Positions 38,617 through 50,205 of a stretch of DNA of 64,000 bases are shown here, one piece after another. The notes under the pieces were generated by a model. That model had not been told where the DNA came from and ran no database searches. It saw nothing but the letters and a program-made list of their open reading frames with translations. The stretch covers positions 4,605,834 to 4,669,833 of the forward strand of contig NC_039490.1 in the NCBI RefSeq assembly GCF_003590095.1, given 5' to 3'. Both the position numbers and the translations under genes were made by a program. This DNA is from Trichoplusia ni. Lineage: Eukaryota; Arthropoda; Insecta; Lepidoptera; Noctuidae. Each line of letters begins with the position of its first letter. Position 1 is the first letter of the stretch.

Positions 38617-40622
38617 ATAACTGTATCTAACTGCGAATCTTCCAAGGTCCCGTGATCATTAGGAATGCGTGTAACTCCATCACGTTCTTCCGTCAGTTTG
38701 AGAGAAATTCTTAACATTCCTTCAAGCCTGAATATGGATTTGAATAAAACTCTTCAAGTGAAAGTAGGACTTCGTCTAGGAGGATTCTGTACTACGGGAT
38801 AGTAAAAACAAACCGGTTGACTGAAAAATATAGTTGAGGAACCAACAATTTATTTGTGACCCAATATTAGAACCATTCCAAATGTTACTTGACCACTATT
38901 TTATTTTCATTATTAGGTAGCTGTTATAGCGGAAATCGATCTAATTAATTAAAAAAACCTGTCTAGATATCACAGTTCATGATATGTAGCCTAGTGAATT
39001 TCATTAGCTAAAAAGCTTGTCATCCAGTCTGTAAAGCTGAAAATAGTAATTAGTGTAATTACGCCTAGACTTTCACTACGACAGTTCGGTCTATCAAGGT
39101 AGACCTTCGATATATCGATTTAGTTTAGATTTGTAACTCTAACTGTACTGGCAAACGGTTGCAATTGTGTCACTGGGTTTGGAGTCTTTCCTAGATCTAT
39201 TCATATGAATTTTGTAGAAGTTTGTAGTTAATACTACTCTAGTATTTAGAATGTCTAAGTACAGGAATTTATACAAGTACCTGTAGTGTTTCCATATTTC
39301 ACATTTGTTGTTTAATAAGCGCTATTCCATGGGACATGAAAACGTTCTTAAGATTAAATGTTATTTCTTTAAAATTTTGCAAAGCTTAAAGTGAAAGCTT
39401 TTCCAAGAAAACGGTCTACAACTCATAAATTAGAGATCGTTTAGACAGGTCGACTGATCAGAAAGGGGAAGAGGCCACTTCTGAAGGATCAAGCGTACTT
39501 CGATCGGACAAAGAAAGGAACGAAACAAAAATATGTCTTTGTGTAGTAGATTATGAAATAAATTGATATAAAAGGAGTTTTAACATTTATGTCTTTCTCC
39601 AGAATATTTTGAGTTCATCTGTGGAAAATATTTGTGGCGGTAGCGATTGAAAATATACATTAGGCTAGAAAAGTTTCTTAAAGTTATTTATAGTCTACAA
39701 ATATCGAATAATAATATATTCGCCTTATGATATAAGATTTGAGAATCTATATTTTTCCCTATTTGTCACGGTATTCTACGTGACATGATTGTTGAATTGG
39801 AGCAAGATGAGGAAGCGTCATCGAAAAATAGAAACTCAAAAGGTTTACTGTCAAATTCTAAAAACAACATTTACAAAAAAATCGCTTCAACAAGGAGTTG
39901 ATTGGTGGGCAGTATTTTCATTATATTAGAAGATAATTTAACGTTATTTATTTTTTGTTTCGGTAGCGAAGATTCCAAATGGACAATATCGACTCTTTGA
40001 TATATTGTAGAAAACAATTATACTTATAAAGACATTCCAAAACTTCATCACTATAAAACAACTCGCTTCTTAAACTAAACAAATTTTCTTTATTGTCGTC
40101 CATAATCCACTGGCGAAGTTAGCATGCAAGATGGGCTGGCGACTGATCAATGTCACTGTTTGATGTTCGACATAACAAACAGTATCGTTGTAATACTTGT
40201 AGTGCCTGGCACCAGATGGTTGACATCATATTATGTTGGAAATGCATTACTGTACGTATATTTTCTGTAGTTAATGTGAGGGTATGTATCGATTCAATGT
40301 ATGGCTGATGAATTAATAGCAAATCGATTTAATTTGAAATTATTCCTACTCTGCTAAGCTAATTGAATTTAGTGGTAATTTAGTGGCCGTGTGTGTTCCA
40401 CCAAGTACTGTATTTCCAATTATTGTGTTGGAAAATAGTTAGAATTTTACGAATAGTGCCAATTTAATCCATTTTCCATTCATTCATCCGCCATTGAACA
40501 CACACACGCTCCTGTTGAATTGTTATTTTAATTATCTATTTTTCTGTTTTTTGGGCAGTGCTGGCTTGGACCGTTGAAAAAACTAAAATAATTTTACTTA
40601 TTCGAAAGTTTGGCTTTTAGAA

Positions 40623-40803
40623 TCTATACTAATATTATAAAGCCGAAAAGTTTGTTTGTTTGTTTGAACGCGCTAATCTACTGGTTCAAATTGAAACATT
40701 ATTTTTGTCTTGAATAGACCATTTATCGAGAAAGGTTATAGGCTGCGACTAATTGGATATTTAGCATCACGCGGACGAAGTCGCAGGCTGGTGAACAGCT
40801 GGT
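40623..40803 (+). mobile_element. Non-autonomous Helitron fragment, lepidopteran type
   Basis: The 5' end reads TCTATACTAATATTATAAAG, followed by a GTTTGTTTGTTTGTTTGAACG tract, CGCGCTAATCTACTGG, CATTTATCGAGAAAGG and TATAGGCTGCGAC. The 3' end carries GCGGACGAAGTCGC, a short hairpin, and an AGCTGGT terminus in place of the usual CTAGT. The starting TC, the hairpin near the 3' end and the absence of terminal inverted repeats all fit a Helitron. Compared with typical copies the middle is shortened. It cannot encode a helicase. Confidence 0.7.
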
Positions 40804-43800
40804 GAATAATAAGTTGATTTTTATTTCTTCGAAATGTTTTTAATAGATTGTACAGATTAGATCTTCTGTTAATATGTTCTCGGTGATGATACAAAAATAG
40901 TGAATACTTTACACGTGAGGTGCTGGGCTAATTGGCGTCACGGACTTGTCAAATGAACATGAGGACGAAATAAGCGTGGGATATTCTCAAAGAAACGTGT
41001 TCAGATTATAAGTTTCTCGGAATAACTAGTAGACGTGTTATGTGGTAGTGATAAAGGGCAACCACTTGGTGCGTAGATACTGTTGTGTAGTACATATTGG
41101 GGAAGCTGTTTAGGAAGGTAAAAAATGTGAATCCTGCGACTGATCTCCCCGGATGTCGGAGTGAAGTCCCATCGGGCTATTGGCATTAAGACTGCACCTT
41201 CTTGAAAGCTTATATATATTCCGTTTAGCTGGCTGGTGATACGTGCCACTAGTCGCCGCGGTGGCGAAAATTGACAATATTTTAATGCGTTGGAATCTTA
41301 TTCTTCTTTCTTTCTATTCTTCAACGATATTTAATAAATACCACAACTTTTGAAGCGTAAAAGAAAAGTCTCAGGCCAAGTATTGAAATGCATGCAATCT
41401 AGGATGTATAGATACCTACTCCATTCGCTTGTACTCAAAAAAGGTAAACAATCTTAGTGTGTCTTTACAAATGGAGTATAGTTTAATGTTAAATTCAAAG
41501 CTTTCACATGTAGCCGTCTGTTTGCTAATCTATCTGTGTAATGTTTTATTAATACGCGACTCTAACTGTTTGCGTAGTACCAAGTCTGTCTGTCTGTAGC
41601 GAGATTAAAAGTCAACAGACCGACTTTGAATAGTAATTGTTTAATTTAGAACTATTGTTTGTGCTCTAAACTTGTTAATGGACGATATAATTTGGGATTT
41701 GTTGTGGTTGTGAATTGTTTAATTATATCTACTTATCGTTAAATTGTTTGTTTATAACATGTTTGTATATATTAATTACTGTGTTAAGACTGGAGTTAGT
41801 ATATGACCTCTGATTAGTTTCTTGTTTTTGGAAAGGTGTCTAAATTATATGGGACTAAGAGGCGTAAAAGTGTATTTTTTTCGGATGAGTAGTCAAACTT
41901 TTGCTGACTGAAATCCACCCATGTTCCGGCCTTTGTCCTTCATGCTGGGGCCGCGATTACCATTTTAAACAATCCCGCTGGCTTGGTATGGCAGAGCTTG
42001 TATTGTTACTATTTCATGTTCTACTGTAATCAAAATTGACAGAACATCGTATGGCGTGTCCATTTTAAAGATGTTTCAAAATATAGTACTCCCAGACATC
42101 ACCAGTAAGTACATTGCTTTAGGGAAATTAAACATAGTATACATGCAATAACTTAAAGCGCAAATAAACAGCGGTTGCGTAAACCAGTAGCAATATGCTG
42201 ACTACTAATACCGGTAATTAGATGCTGCATCTGCTTAATTATTAATCGGAAACGAATCGACGTATCAAATTGCAAATTGAATACTGCAAAAACGATTCAC
42301 GCATCACAACTTTCGTTCTTATTATCGTAATTATCGATCATTATGCTTCGTTAATCACAATCGTATAATCATAACAATACAGTTTAAAATCAATTGTGCC
42401 CAACAAAATTGTAAAACGTTATGAACATATTAAATTCCTATAATTGGATGTTAAAAGAGTTGTTATAGTCGCGTGCTGCCCGCAATTTTGTGTAATTTTG
42501 ACATGTTTTGAGTGTAGTATGTCGGTATGTCATATATGTCACACACTGTTAGCTGTATATTGAATAGACGTGTTATTATTGTTACCGTTGACACGTCCTG
42601 TGTCATTAGATTCGTAATTGCAGGTTCGTATGTGTATATAAATAAATGTTTGTCATATTTATGCGGCTTAAACACGTGGTTTGACACATGGCCGCGGAAT
42701 TCAAGTTCAGTTTAGACTTGGCATGGTATGGTACGCTTGTTAACAATTTCGATAACATTATCAAATTAATCACAACTGAAAAGTTATTGTTTCGTTTAAG
42801 TCATCATTACACAGCTGCTTAAATGTTTGTGAGAAAAAAAATCCACTATTTCAGAACGTAGTCACCTTTGGAACACATCATTGGTACTCACTCTTGTCTT
42901 TCAAACTAAACATCGTTAATTTTCAATTACTATTCAATTCAGCCGTCTCTCCGTGGGAAATCACCCGCTAAGCACGATTACGTACTCCACACGTCACTTC
43001 ACCATCATAAAATACATTCAACGTAGATAAGCGATAGAGACAACGGCGCTCGCTCATCGCGCCTTATTCAAAGGAAATCTTTAATACAACACAAACAGGT
43101 TTGTCCTGTGATTGTAACTAATTAGTTAACGACGAAGATAATCAAGTGATTATGTCCGTTGCTTGAGCACTGTTCTAGTTGTGTTGATTTCCCTTATCGA
43201 TAAACTAATAGTTTCTCGTTAGTAACGATTTAATACTACTGTTTTGTTTAGATTTATTTAAGGGCGAGCGCTCTTTTGAGACAACACTTTTAGTACTTGC
43301 TTTACAAAATTAAGAAGAGTACTCTTGAAACAAAACATCTTATAGGTAGACGAAACTGCCTAATACCCACGAAAACTGTATGGCGTTATGACCAAAATAG
43401 TAAAACAGTCTATTCTATGAGAGACAAAACCGTCTTGACTCAAATAAGCGCGCGCTCGAACAGTCCATCGATGTATTGATAATATAATAGCCAATTTTAT
43501 ATTCAATTATTTTTCCCGATGGAAAATCCGAAGTAAATTGAAGTGGTGACGTGTTTACCTATTTCCACAGATTTTCCGCGAATTGTCTTTAATGACGAAT
43601 GATTTGCAGTCTGCCTTTCTCTTGTGAAAGTCTTTCTATGTTGCCGGAATACCTGATAGCTGCAAAGTGAGCTTCAAAATTGGAATTTTATATTTAGTAT
43701 TCTTGGAAACTTAAGCTGCTATTATTATCTGATGGTCTAAAGAGTTTCTTTACAAAGAATTTCGTGTTAAAATATCGTTGTCAATATTATCATTACTGAT

Positions 43801-45817
43801 ACTTATTGAATTTATTAATATTTATACTAAAGCATCGAAAGCAAATTCCATTCATAACATATTTCACGTTAACACAGCTATCAAATGACGCCCCATATAA
43901 AACAAAACACTGTCATAAGACACTCGTTTATCGTTCCACTTTATTCGCTGTGTTTGCTGTAATGCCATACAACTGATATAACTCGTTGTCCAAAGTGATT
44001 GTCACAGAAAAAGTCGTTTACGCATGGATTTTTCGTGATAGACTTAGAAAACAGAACAGAAAAGAGGCTGCATGTAAATTAATGGCTTCTCAAAAGATTT
44101 CAGTGTTCTTTCAGTCATAGTACTAAGTATTATAATAATATTAATTCAAAGTGTAAAGATACATGGCTTCATAAGTATTATGTATTTAATACAATGTTTA
44201 TACTCTTTACTTAAGTATTCTCCATAATAATGTGCAAAAGTGTAAAATCTAGAATAGTAGACGGAACTCGTGAAGTAGTAAGATGTTTATTTGTGGTTCG
44301 TAATGCAGTATGCGACAGAGTCCCAGCAAATAGCTAGATTGGATGCCGCGTGGTAAACACAGACTGTCTGGGGATCTACCACCGCCTCTTAAAGTAAGAA
44401 TGTTGCGGCTATAAGAGCGAGAAAACGTACTATATGGCGTTGAAAAGTATCTCACTTTCACAGTTACGAGTCACTGAGGGATTTTGGTAGGCCCCCTGGG
44501 TAAGAGTCGAGAGCAACGCTTTATCACTTGTGTACTAATGAAAAATATCAAATCTCTTCGTATTCCATCTTGAAACTTTAGCGAAGTGTAAAATTGAATC
44601 TAGTGCTAAAGCTCGTTTAAAGATGTTTGAGTAGACGTTTGGGGGGAAAGTTTGTTTGCGAGAGAGTCAGACGTGCAAAATGAGTTTTAGATATATTGCT
44701 GCTATTCACTGGCTGTGTCAAAAGGCACTCGGTGTGAACAGAATTTGCTTTTGAAATTATTTATGTATTATGTCTCGTGAGGTTGAGGTTTTAAGTTTTA
44801 GGAACACCGCGAAGATACATTGCTAGACGTTAGAACAATTTTGAAAATCAACGCGAATGAGTTTATAATAGTTTATATGTTCTAGTCTTTTGTTTTTTAA
44901 CTGTAGTGAATAACCATTAACCTTTCAATAATTGCCTAATAAATTATTTGCATTACACTCACTATCAATACAAGAACTACGATACTTGCCCCCATGGTGT
45001 GATAATCTATGAGGTTACACACTGCGTTAAGAATTTAGATTGCTTCCCGAACCCTAAGAGGAATTCGTCCACTTCAATGAATTCCTTAAAGGTCCCCTCT
45101 GTGACCACTCGTAAATTAATTATTTTACTTTAATAGGTCAAGGGAACGCTCCGATCTAAAAGAAAATAAAAACAGACTTAAAAGATTATTTCATTTTCGT
45201 TCCCAAATGTAATTTCGTTGGTAATTTGAAATTTAAATTGAGAATAATGGTAAATTATTTATGTTTTCGTCGTAGACATGTTGTTGTTCTAAAAAAATAA
45301 TAATTTCAGTTTGTATAAGGCGAAAGAGAGAATTAAAGCAGACTTCATGCAGGAATTATCAACGTTCACTACCAATTTGGACTGCTTCTGTTTCTGTATC
45401 AAAATTAAACTAGGTAAATAAAATTCGTACTAAAATAGAAAGTTATAAACGGCAGCTAATCTCACGATCCAAAACCTTTATCAGAGAAATCAAATAAAAA
45501 AGCAGTTTATATTTATTCAAGTCGTAAACACTCGTTTGAATGTAGTCATTCCATACATACTTCTATGGATGAAACCCGCACCTGCTCATAACCATTCCCA
45601 AGACGTCGTGCAGTCCCAAAAGTAGATATTAAAGATTCCTTCAGTGTGAGAGGGTCAATAACACCAGGGTCCGTTTGATCTTTCTCTCCACAAAAATACT
45701 TCGATATTGTACGTGACTTCGTACAAAAAATACAATTTAACACAGGTTTCCAAGCAATATGGCTTGTGTGCTTATGACCGCAAACTGTTTCATATTTGTG
45801 ACTGGAATACGTTACCG
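40804..45817. other. Non-coding stretch, no gene seen
   Basis: No supported gene. It has a GTCTGTCTGTCTGT tract at about 41584-41598 that may be a repeat relic, a GC-rich patch at about 41930-41995, a homeodomain-type ACTAATTAGTTAAC near 43117 and CpG-rich DNA at about 43040-43070. None of these is diagnostic. Confidence 0.5.
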
Positions 45818-45845
45818 AAATTTTGATCTATTCCCGATTCATCCG
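45818..45845 (+). repeat. Left terminal inverted repeat of the MULE
   Basis: Runs from AAATTTTGATCTATTCCC to GATTCATCCG. It is complementary to 49291-49318 at 26 of 28 positions and ends in the first copy of the subterminal motif. Two more copies in the same orientation follow at 45889-45898 and 45917-45928. Confidence 0.85.
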
Positions 45846-46080
45846 GATAAATTTGATTAAATATTGAAATACCTATGATATTTTCCCCATTCATCCGAAG
45901 AGTAAATGGTATGTCCGATTCATCCGAGAGTTTTAAAGATAGTTATTAATAAAAAAAGTGATGGAGGGTTGACAAATAAAACAAATATTTTAATTATGTA
46001 AATATATATTATTTCTTTGTAAAACTTTAAATAGTAAGATGTAACATATAATATAACACCAGTAATACAGTACCATAAAA

Positions 46081-46616
46081 ATCAACTTTAGGACTTATCT
46101 ATTATTCTTCCTGTATAGGTTTGACACATATAAATCTGGATATACAACTATTTGTTAATTCTTTTTTAAGCTGTAAACAGTAACAAATACAATATTTAAA
46201 TTACTACATTAGTAATAAAGTGTTACAAAATCAACTTTAATGCCTATTGCCCTTTTTGTAAGTATAGGTTTGATACATACAGATTTGGATAATAATATTT
46301 TTTAACTAATACACTCAAAAATCAACTTTAGGACTTATCTATTATTCTTCCTGCATAGGTTTGATACATATAAATCTGGATATACAACTATTTGTTAATT
46401 CTTTTTTAAGCTGTAAACAGTAACAAATACAATATTTAAATTACTACATTAGTAATAAAGTGTTACAAAATCAACTTTAATGCCTATTACCCTTTTTGTA
46501 TAGGTTTGATACATACAGATTTGGATAATAATATTTTTTAAGTAATACACACAAAAATCAACTTTAGGACTTATCTATTATTCTTCCTGTATAGGTTTGA
46601 TACATATAAATCGAAA
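46081..46616. repeat. Tandem repeat, 236-240 bp period, 2.2 copies, with inner duplication
   Basis: Copies begin at 46081, 46321 and 46557, each with ATCAACTTTAGGACTTATCT. The third is cut off after about 55 bp. The first two are nearly identical; the second lacks four bases (AGTA) near the TATAGGTTTGATACATA segment. Within each unit the sequence TCAACTTTA...TATAGGTTTGATACATA occurs twice, about 150 bp apart, so the unit arose from an older duplication. The array lies between the left end of the element and the 3' end of the transposase gene and is non-coding. Confidence 0.9.
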
Positions 46617-46640
46617 GCCTATGATGTATAAATTTCAGAC

Positions 46641-46646
46641 TTTAAT
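46641..46646 (-). promoter_or_regulatory. Possible ATTAAA polyadenylation signal of the transposase gene
   Basis: On the minus strand ATTAAA lies about 10 bases beyond the stop codon. It is the commonest variant of AATAAA. No clear GT-rich element was seen downstream, so use of this site is a guess. Confidence 0.25.
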
Positions 46647-46654
46647 ATTAATAA

Positions 46655-48043
46655 CTACGTTAAGTTGCAAATTTTTTCTAAGCAATGACCCAAGGTAATT
46701 TCACAGTTTTGATGCTGCGTAATTATATGAGCGAGACGTTTATCAAAATCTATGACATTTTTGTTTCTATATGAAATTGGAATACCCTGTTCAAATTGTT
46801 TTATTTTGAGATCAAATTCTTTTATATTTTTCAATAGGAGATCTAAAAATTTAATAAATGACGGTTTTGCATTCGATATTCCTTTATTTAACTTTGAATG
46901 CCACCCTTCTAAATGATTTGTGGTCCTGAATCTTTCACCGTAGAATGACCATTTTCCGAAAAAACTAGATTCAATCCAGGCGTTCACAAAGTAGTCATTA
47001 AAAGCTAATATTTGCCCGTTATTGGAACAATCTTCCATTATATATAAATAACCATCACTGATTAAGTGTTGTGGCAGAAGTGATAAAGCGCCACAGATTG
47101 CAACGTGAGCTTTATGTACGGGATTTTTATTTAATTTTAATTCTTTTGCTTTTTTTCTTAGAGCACTTTTAAAATGAAAATAACAACCTACAATTTTACA
47201 ATTAGGCATTATTTTTTGCATTGCGTTCATAGCTGCTGCCTCGTAATCAGATTGACATTTTTTTGGATTCCAATCCGGCACTTGCGACTTTATTATTTGA
47301 AAAAGGATTTCATAAGTAGCCTGTTTCTTATTTAATAATAACGCGTATACCAGCGGGACAACGTTAGATGTTTCTTCGGAACTACCCAAATCTCCATGGA
47401 TTGTGTAAAGTTGGTAGAAGGGCTTAGGACATATTTTAAACGTACCATCTGCAAAAATATGTTCAACTGTTGCTAGTAAGTGCTTCGCATTATGTGTTCC
47501 AAATACTATGATTCTGTTCCTTTGGTCTGTATAGTCAGCCAGCAATATTTTGTCTTTATATGCATCTGGGATTTCAACGGCAGAAGCAGTTTGAAATGTG
47601 GTTCTTTTCACTCCCAGTGCTTTATTTCTGGAATGGTATAAACTGTTCTTTATTGATGTAAACTTCGGTATTGTTGCTACTAGGTCGAGGCCAAAATCAG
47701 CGAGCGAAGACATCTCATTGTTGAATAACGTTGGTATTGGGTCTGATTTCGTTGCAGCTAATTTTCGGCATTGGTTCAGTTGTTTCTTTATTATGTTGGC
47801 AGCAAAATTTGGTTGGCATGTATGAGGATCATCACTCACAACTAGATTGTTTTTTGTGACTACACGTCCACGACATTTCCGAGTTTGCCACTTCACACAA
47901 CACCAAACAGTTGTACCGTTTTTGTTTTCGCGTTTTTTGTTATGCTGATAGCCACCACGCAATAAAAGAAGTCCTCCTCGTTCTGATTGCTCAAAAACTA
48001 ATTGAGTCTGACTGGAACTACTAGGTTCACAAGTAGAATCCAT
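46655..48043 (-). CDS. MULE-family transposase with N-terminal FLYWCH zinc finger, 462 aa
   Basis: Transposase expected to cut and paste the surrounding element. Residues about 15-78 form a FLYWCH-type finger: VWCC (W47, C48/C49), C57 and a closing H74-T-C76, preceded by the hydrophobic LLLLRG segment. FLYWCH domains bind DNA and probably recognise the element's ends here. Residues about 190-385 match the MULE transposase core: FADGTFK gives catalytic D199, QSDYEAAAMNA gives D266, the family's CxxH motif is GCYFHF (C287, H290), and TNHLEGWHSKLN supplies the likely catalytic E379. The C-terminus is lysine-rich and I see no SWIM finger, unlike plant MuDR proteins. The ATG at 48041-48043 starts the only long frame. 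No stop or frameshift breaks it and all DDE residues are present, so activity is possible. It is the sole gene of the 45818-49318 element. Family assignment rests on motif reading, not a database search. Confidence 0.9.
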   Translation of the reverse strand: MDSTCEPSSSSQTQLVFEQSERGGLLLLRGGYQHNKKRENKNGTTVWCCVKWQTRKCRGRVVTKNNLVVSDDPHTCQPNFAANIIKKQLNQCRKLAATKSDPIPTLFNNEMSSLADFGLDLVATIPKFTSIKNSLYHSRNKALGVKRTTFQTASAVEIPDAYKDKILLADYTDQRNRIIVFGTHNAKHLLATVEHIFADGTFKICPKPFYQLYTIHGDLGSSEETSNVVPLVYALLLNKKQATYEILFQIIKSQVPDWNPKKCQSDYEAAAMNAMQKIMPNCKIVGCYFHFKSALRKKAKELKLNKNPVHKAHVAICGALSLLPQHLISDGYLYIMEDCSNNGQILAFNDYFVNAWIESSFFGKWSFYGERFRTTNHLEGWHSKLNKGISNAKPSFIKFLDLLLKNIKEFDLKIKQFEQGIPISYRNKNVIDFDKRLAHIITQHQNCEITLGHCLEKICNLT

Positions 48044-48540
48044 GATAAACTAATCCAAATCGTAGGCAAAACAACAAATCCGATCACGAGCAAGGGTCAA
48101 ATGTTCAGAAAGTGATTACAGTAAGTGATAGTAGAGATGTTTCCTGATCGCGAGCGAAAAGTCAACTAAATTTTCATTTATGCAAAATATGTGACATAAT
48201 TTTTAAAAAGAAGGGTGGTTTTGCGTTATGATGCCGACAAAAGCAAAGTTAAAAACTTTTTACATTGTCTTTTTAAAATTAACAATTACATTTAAATAAC
48301 AATATTTTAACAAATACTAATCCATTCCGAAAACTCTCACCAGTGTTATCTATCCCATCATAAAACCCCTTTTATGCAATATAGAGCTCGTATTTTTAAA
48401 TACCTACCTGACGCTCTGTAGCCCTTTTGTTCGGTTGCCGACTGCAAAATTCTCGTAATAAGAACAATTGGTTAGGCACACTTATTAACATTTTTTTGTT
48501 AATATATAATGGAAGAAGGGAAAAGGTATTATAAAAATAT
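48044..48540. other. 5' flank of the transposase gene inside the MULE
   Basis: A+T-rich, with no further frame. The minus-strand transposase promoter should lie here, but no convincing TATA box or initiator was seen. Confidence 0.4.
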
Positions 48541-48550
48541 GGTATCTACC

Positions 48551-48577
48551 TATATATATATATATATATATATATAT
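48551..48577. repeat. (TA)n microsatellite
   Basis: An uninterrupted run of about 13 TA units inside the MULE. It is likely to vary in length between individuals. Confidence 0.95.
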
Positions 48578-48743
48578 TTTTTACAGGTTGGTCGTGTCAC
48601 CTGACCGACGACAAATAAAAGATTTTGAATATTAGAAGATATTATTTTTGTAGTAAGTAGGTAATGTTTTTCTTTTTAGTTTTTTTTTGGGCATTTTAGA
48701 TAATGTAGGAATAGATTCGTACAGTTTATCTTATAAAAATAAA

Positions 48744-49010
48744 TTTAAAAAAAACCGACTTCCAAAAGGTAAAAATAATAAACCTTCCCGACTTCTAATA
48801 CGTACTTAGAAGTCGGACAGGTATATTCAATTCACTCAATACTACACACAATATTCTTGAAATGGGCCCACTCGGAATATATTTCGGGTCGAATGTAAAA
48901 AGAATCACATCAATCGGTCAACGCGTTTGGGCGCTATCGATGTACAAACACACAAAAAAACACAACTCGGCAGTTGAGACCCTCCTCCTTTTTGGGAAGT
49001 CAGTTAAAAA
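48744..49010. mobile_element. MITE-like repeat nested in the MULE
   Basis: The ends are inverted: AACCGACTTCCAAAAGG (48753-48769) against CCTTTTTGGGAAGTCAGTT (48987-49005), which pair apart from two extra bases and a mismatch. Segments such as GGTCAACGCGTTTGGGCG and GAAATGGGCCCACTCGG lie between. AACCGACTTCCAAAA ends belong to a dispersed repeat type I recognise from Lepidoptera. It has no coding capacity. Confidence 0.5.
48788..48816. repeat. Perfect 11-bp hairpin inside the nested repeat
   Basis: CCGACTTCTAA at 48788-48798 pairs exactly with TTAGAAGTCGG at 48806-48816 across a 7-nt loop. The arm shares CCGACTTC with the outer ends of the nested repeat, so the structure repeats its own terminal motif. 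Confidence 0.65.
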
Positions 49011-49167
49011 GTGAAAAAATATTGTAAAAAAGTGAGTACTTGTATTTATACATACATATAATTTGTAATACCTAATACAGTATATTAAAAATATGAGTTA
49101 ATATATTTTAAAATATTTTTTCTGCTATCTATACTTTTTCTTGTCTTATTTAAGGATATTTTCATGC

Positions 49168-49302
49168 CGGATGAAAAGGGAATATTTTTTCGGATGAATT
49201 GGTAATTATATAATTATAATTTGGATTTCGGATGAATCGGGAATATTTTTTCGGATGAATCGGGAACTAAAATAATTCGGATGAGTTTTGCGGATGAATC
49301 GG
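49168..49302 (+). repeat. Right subterminal motif array (CGGATGAAT)
   Basis: CGGATGA(A/G) occurs at 49168, 49191, 49229, 49252, 49278 and 49291. Two pairs are spaced exactly 23 bp and share GGGAATATTTTTT between the motifs. All copies face the same way and oppose the left-end copies. In other DNA transposons such arrays are transposase binding sites. Confidence 0.8.
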
Positions 49303-49318
49303 TAATAGATCGAAATTT
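49291..49318 (-). repeat. Right terminal inverted repeat of the MULE
   Basis: Partner of 45818-45845. Read inwards on the minus strand it runs AAATTTCGATCTATTACC then GATTCATCCG. The two mismatches are at positions 7 and 16. Confidence 0.85.
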
Positions 49319-50205
49319 TTGGTTTTTGCATTTGAATGATTTTGTTTGACCCTGTCTGATATGGTTTTTAATTGTGATGTTATTTATTTTGATCAAAACT
49401 ATAATATATATATATAAATATTCGGTCATCCGAAGCTAAACCGTATAAATATTATTAGAAGCTCAGAACAGTTGTCCGTGCACGTAGTAGTATCAATAAT
49501 GCCTAACTAGGTAGTATTCCGGCTAACTCGTATTGACTCTTCGTTGAGAGCGTTTTAACCAGAACCACCGCACCTCTCTCGCCATTTGATTAACCTTATT
49601 TGTCCCGGAAAATAATTAGATAAACTACACACATGCGGTGTTAAGGCACCCGTGCGCGAAGTCAACAAACAACATTTTATCGCTCTAACATATTCAAGGG
49701 AATTTATATTGTTATAGATTATAATAAGTAGTTTGTTAACTAAATATGATTCTCTGAAGTTGTATGCTCCCTGATTAGGGACGAAAAATAAGCAAGATGT
49801 AATCTTCTTTTCTGTAGGTAGTGGTCAATTTTATAATTGGTTTGGGACTTGGGGACTTCAAGGGTCTTTGCAAGTGACCGAGGGGATCCCAACAGCGAAT
49901 TTTTTGATACCGTTTTGCCAAGAACATCAGCTAAAACTCCCTCCACTAAGCCCCCTAAAACATTTAGTATTAACAGGTTTTCTCTCCAGGATTAAACGCG
50001 AGTTATTTCAGAAAACTCGGCTACTAAAAGCCTTCCCTTTATTTACTCAAGTAATTTCCTCTCTTTACAAAACATTTCTCAGGTTTCATAAGTACGCTGT
50101 TTTAAAGCTGTTACGTCCCACTCGCGTTTGGTTTAATTAACACATCTAATTAAATGGTCGTATAGTTTTGAATTGGATTATTAACATAGGAAGACTCAGA
50201 GCTAG
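49319..50205. other. Non-coding stretch, no gene seen
   Basis: Flank of the MULE. It contains TCTTCTTTTCTGTAG|GTAGTG at 49817, an acceptor-like tract with a poor donor, and a short (TA)n run near 49405. No repeat family is recognised. Confidence 0.5.

Larger units (their letters stand above)
35041..40622. other. Non-coding stretch, no gene seen
   Basis: No supported gene. Items noted are a recursive-splice-like junction at 35819, a consensus donor CTGCAG|GTAAGT at 36616, a stem-loop at 36134-36175, a palindrome at 37575-37590 and an RFX X-box-like site at 38603-38616. The 79-codon frame at 36728-36967 begins ACAATGG, a good start context, but matches no family I know and is within chance length. 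Confidence 0.5.
45818..49318 (-). mobile_element. Autonomous-looking MULE DNA transposon (FLYWCH type), about 3.5 kb
   Basis: Terminal inverted repeats of 28 bp (45818-45845 and 49291-49318) differ at two positions and enclose one transposase gene on the minus strand. Inside each end lie extra copies of CGGATGAA(T): three on the left and six on the right, counting those within the terminal repeats, always facing inwards. The left interior holds a 236-240 bp tandem repeat. The right interior holds a (TA)n run and a nested MITE-like insertion. No clear target-site duplication of 8-11 bp could be found next to the 28-bp ends, so the exact outer limits may be off by several bases or the duplication has decayed. 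The single uninterrupted gene and well-matched ends point to a fairly recent insertion. Confidence 0.85.
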
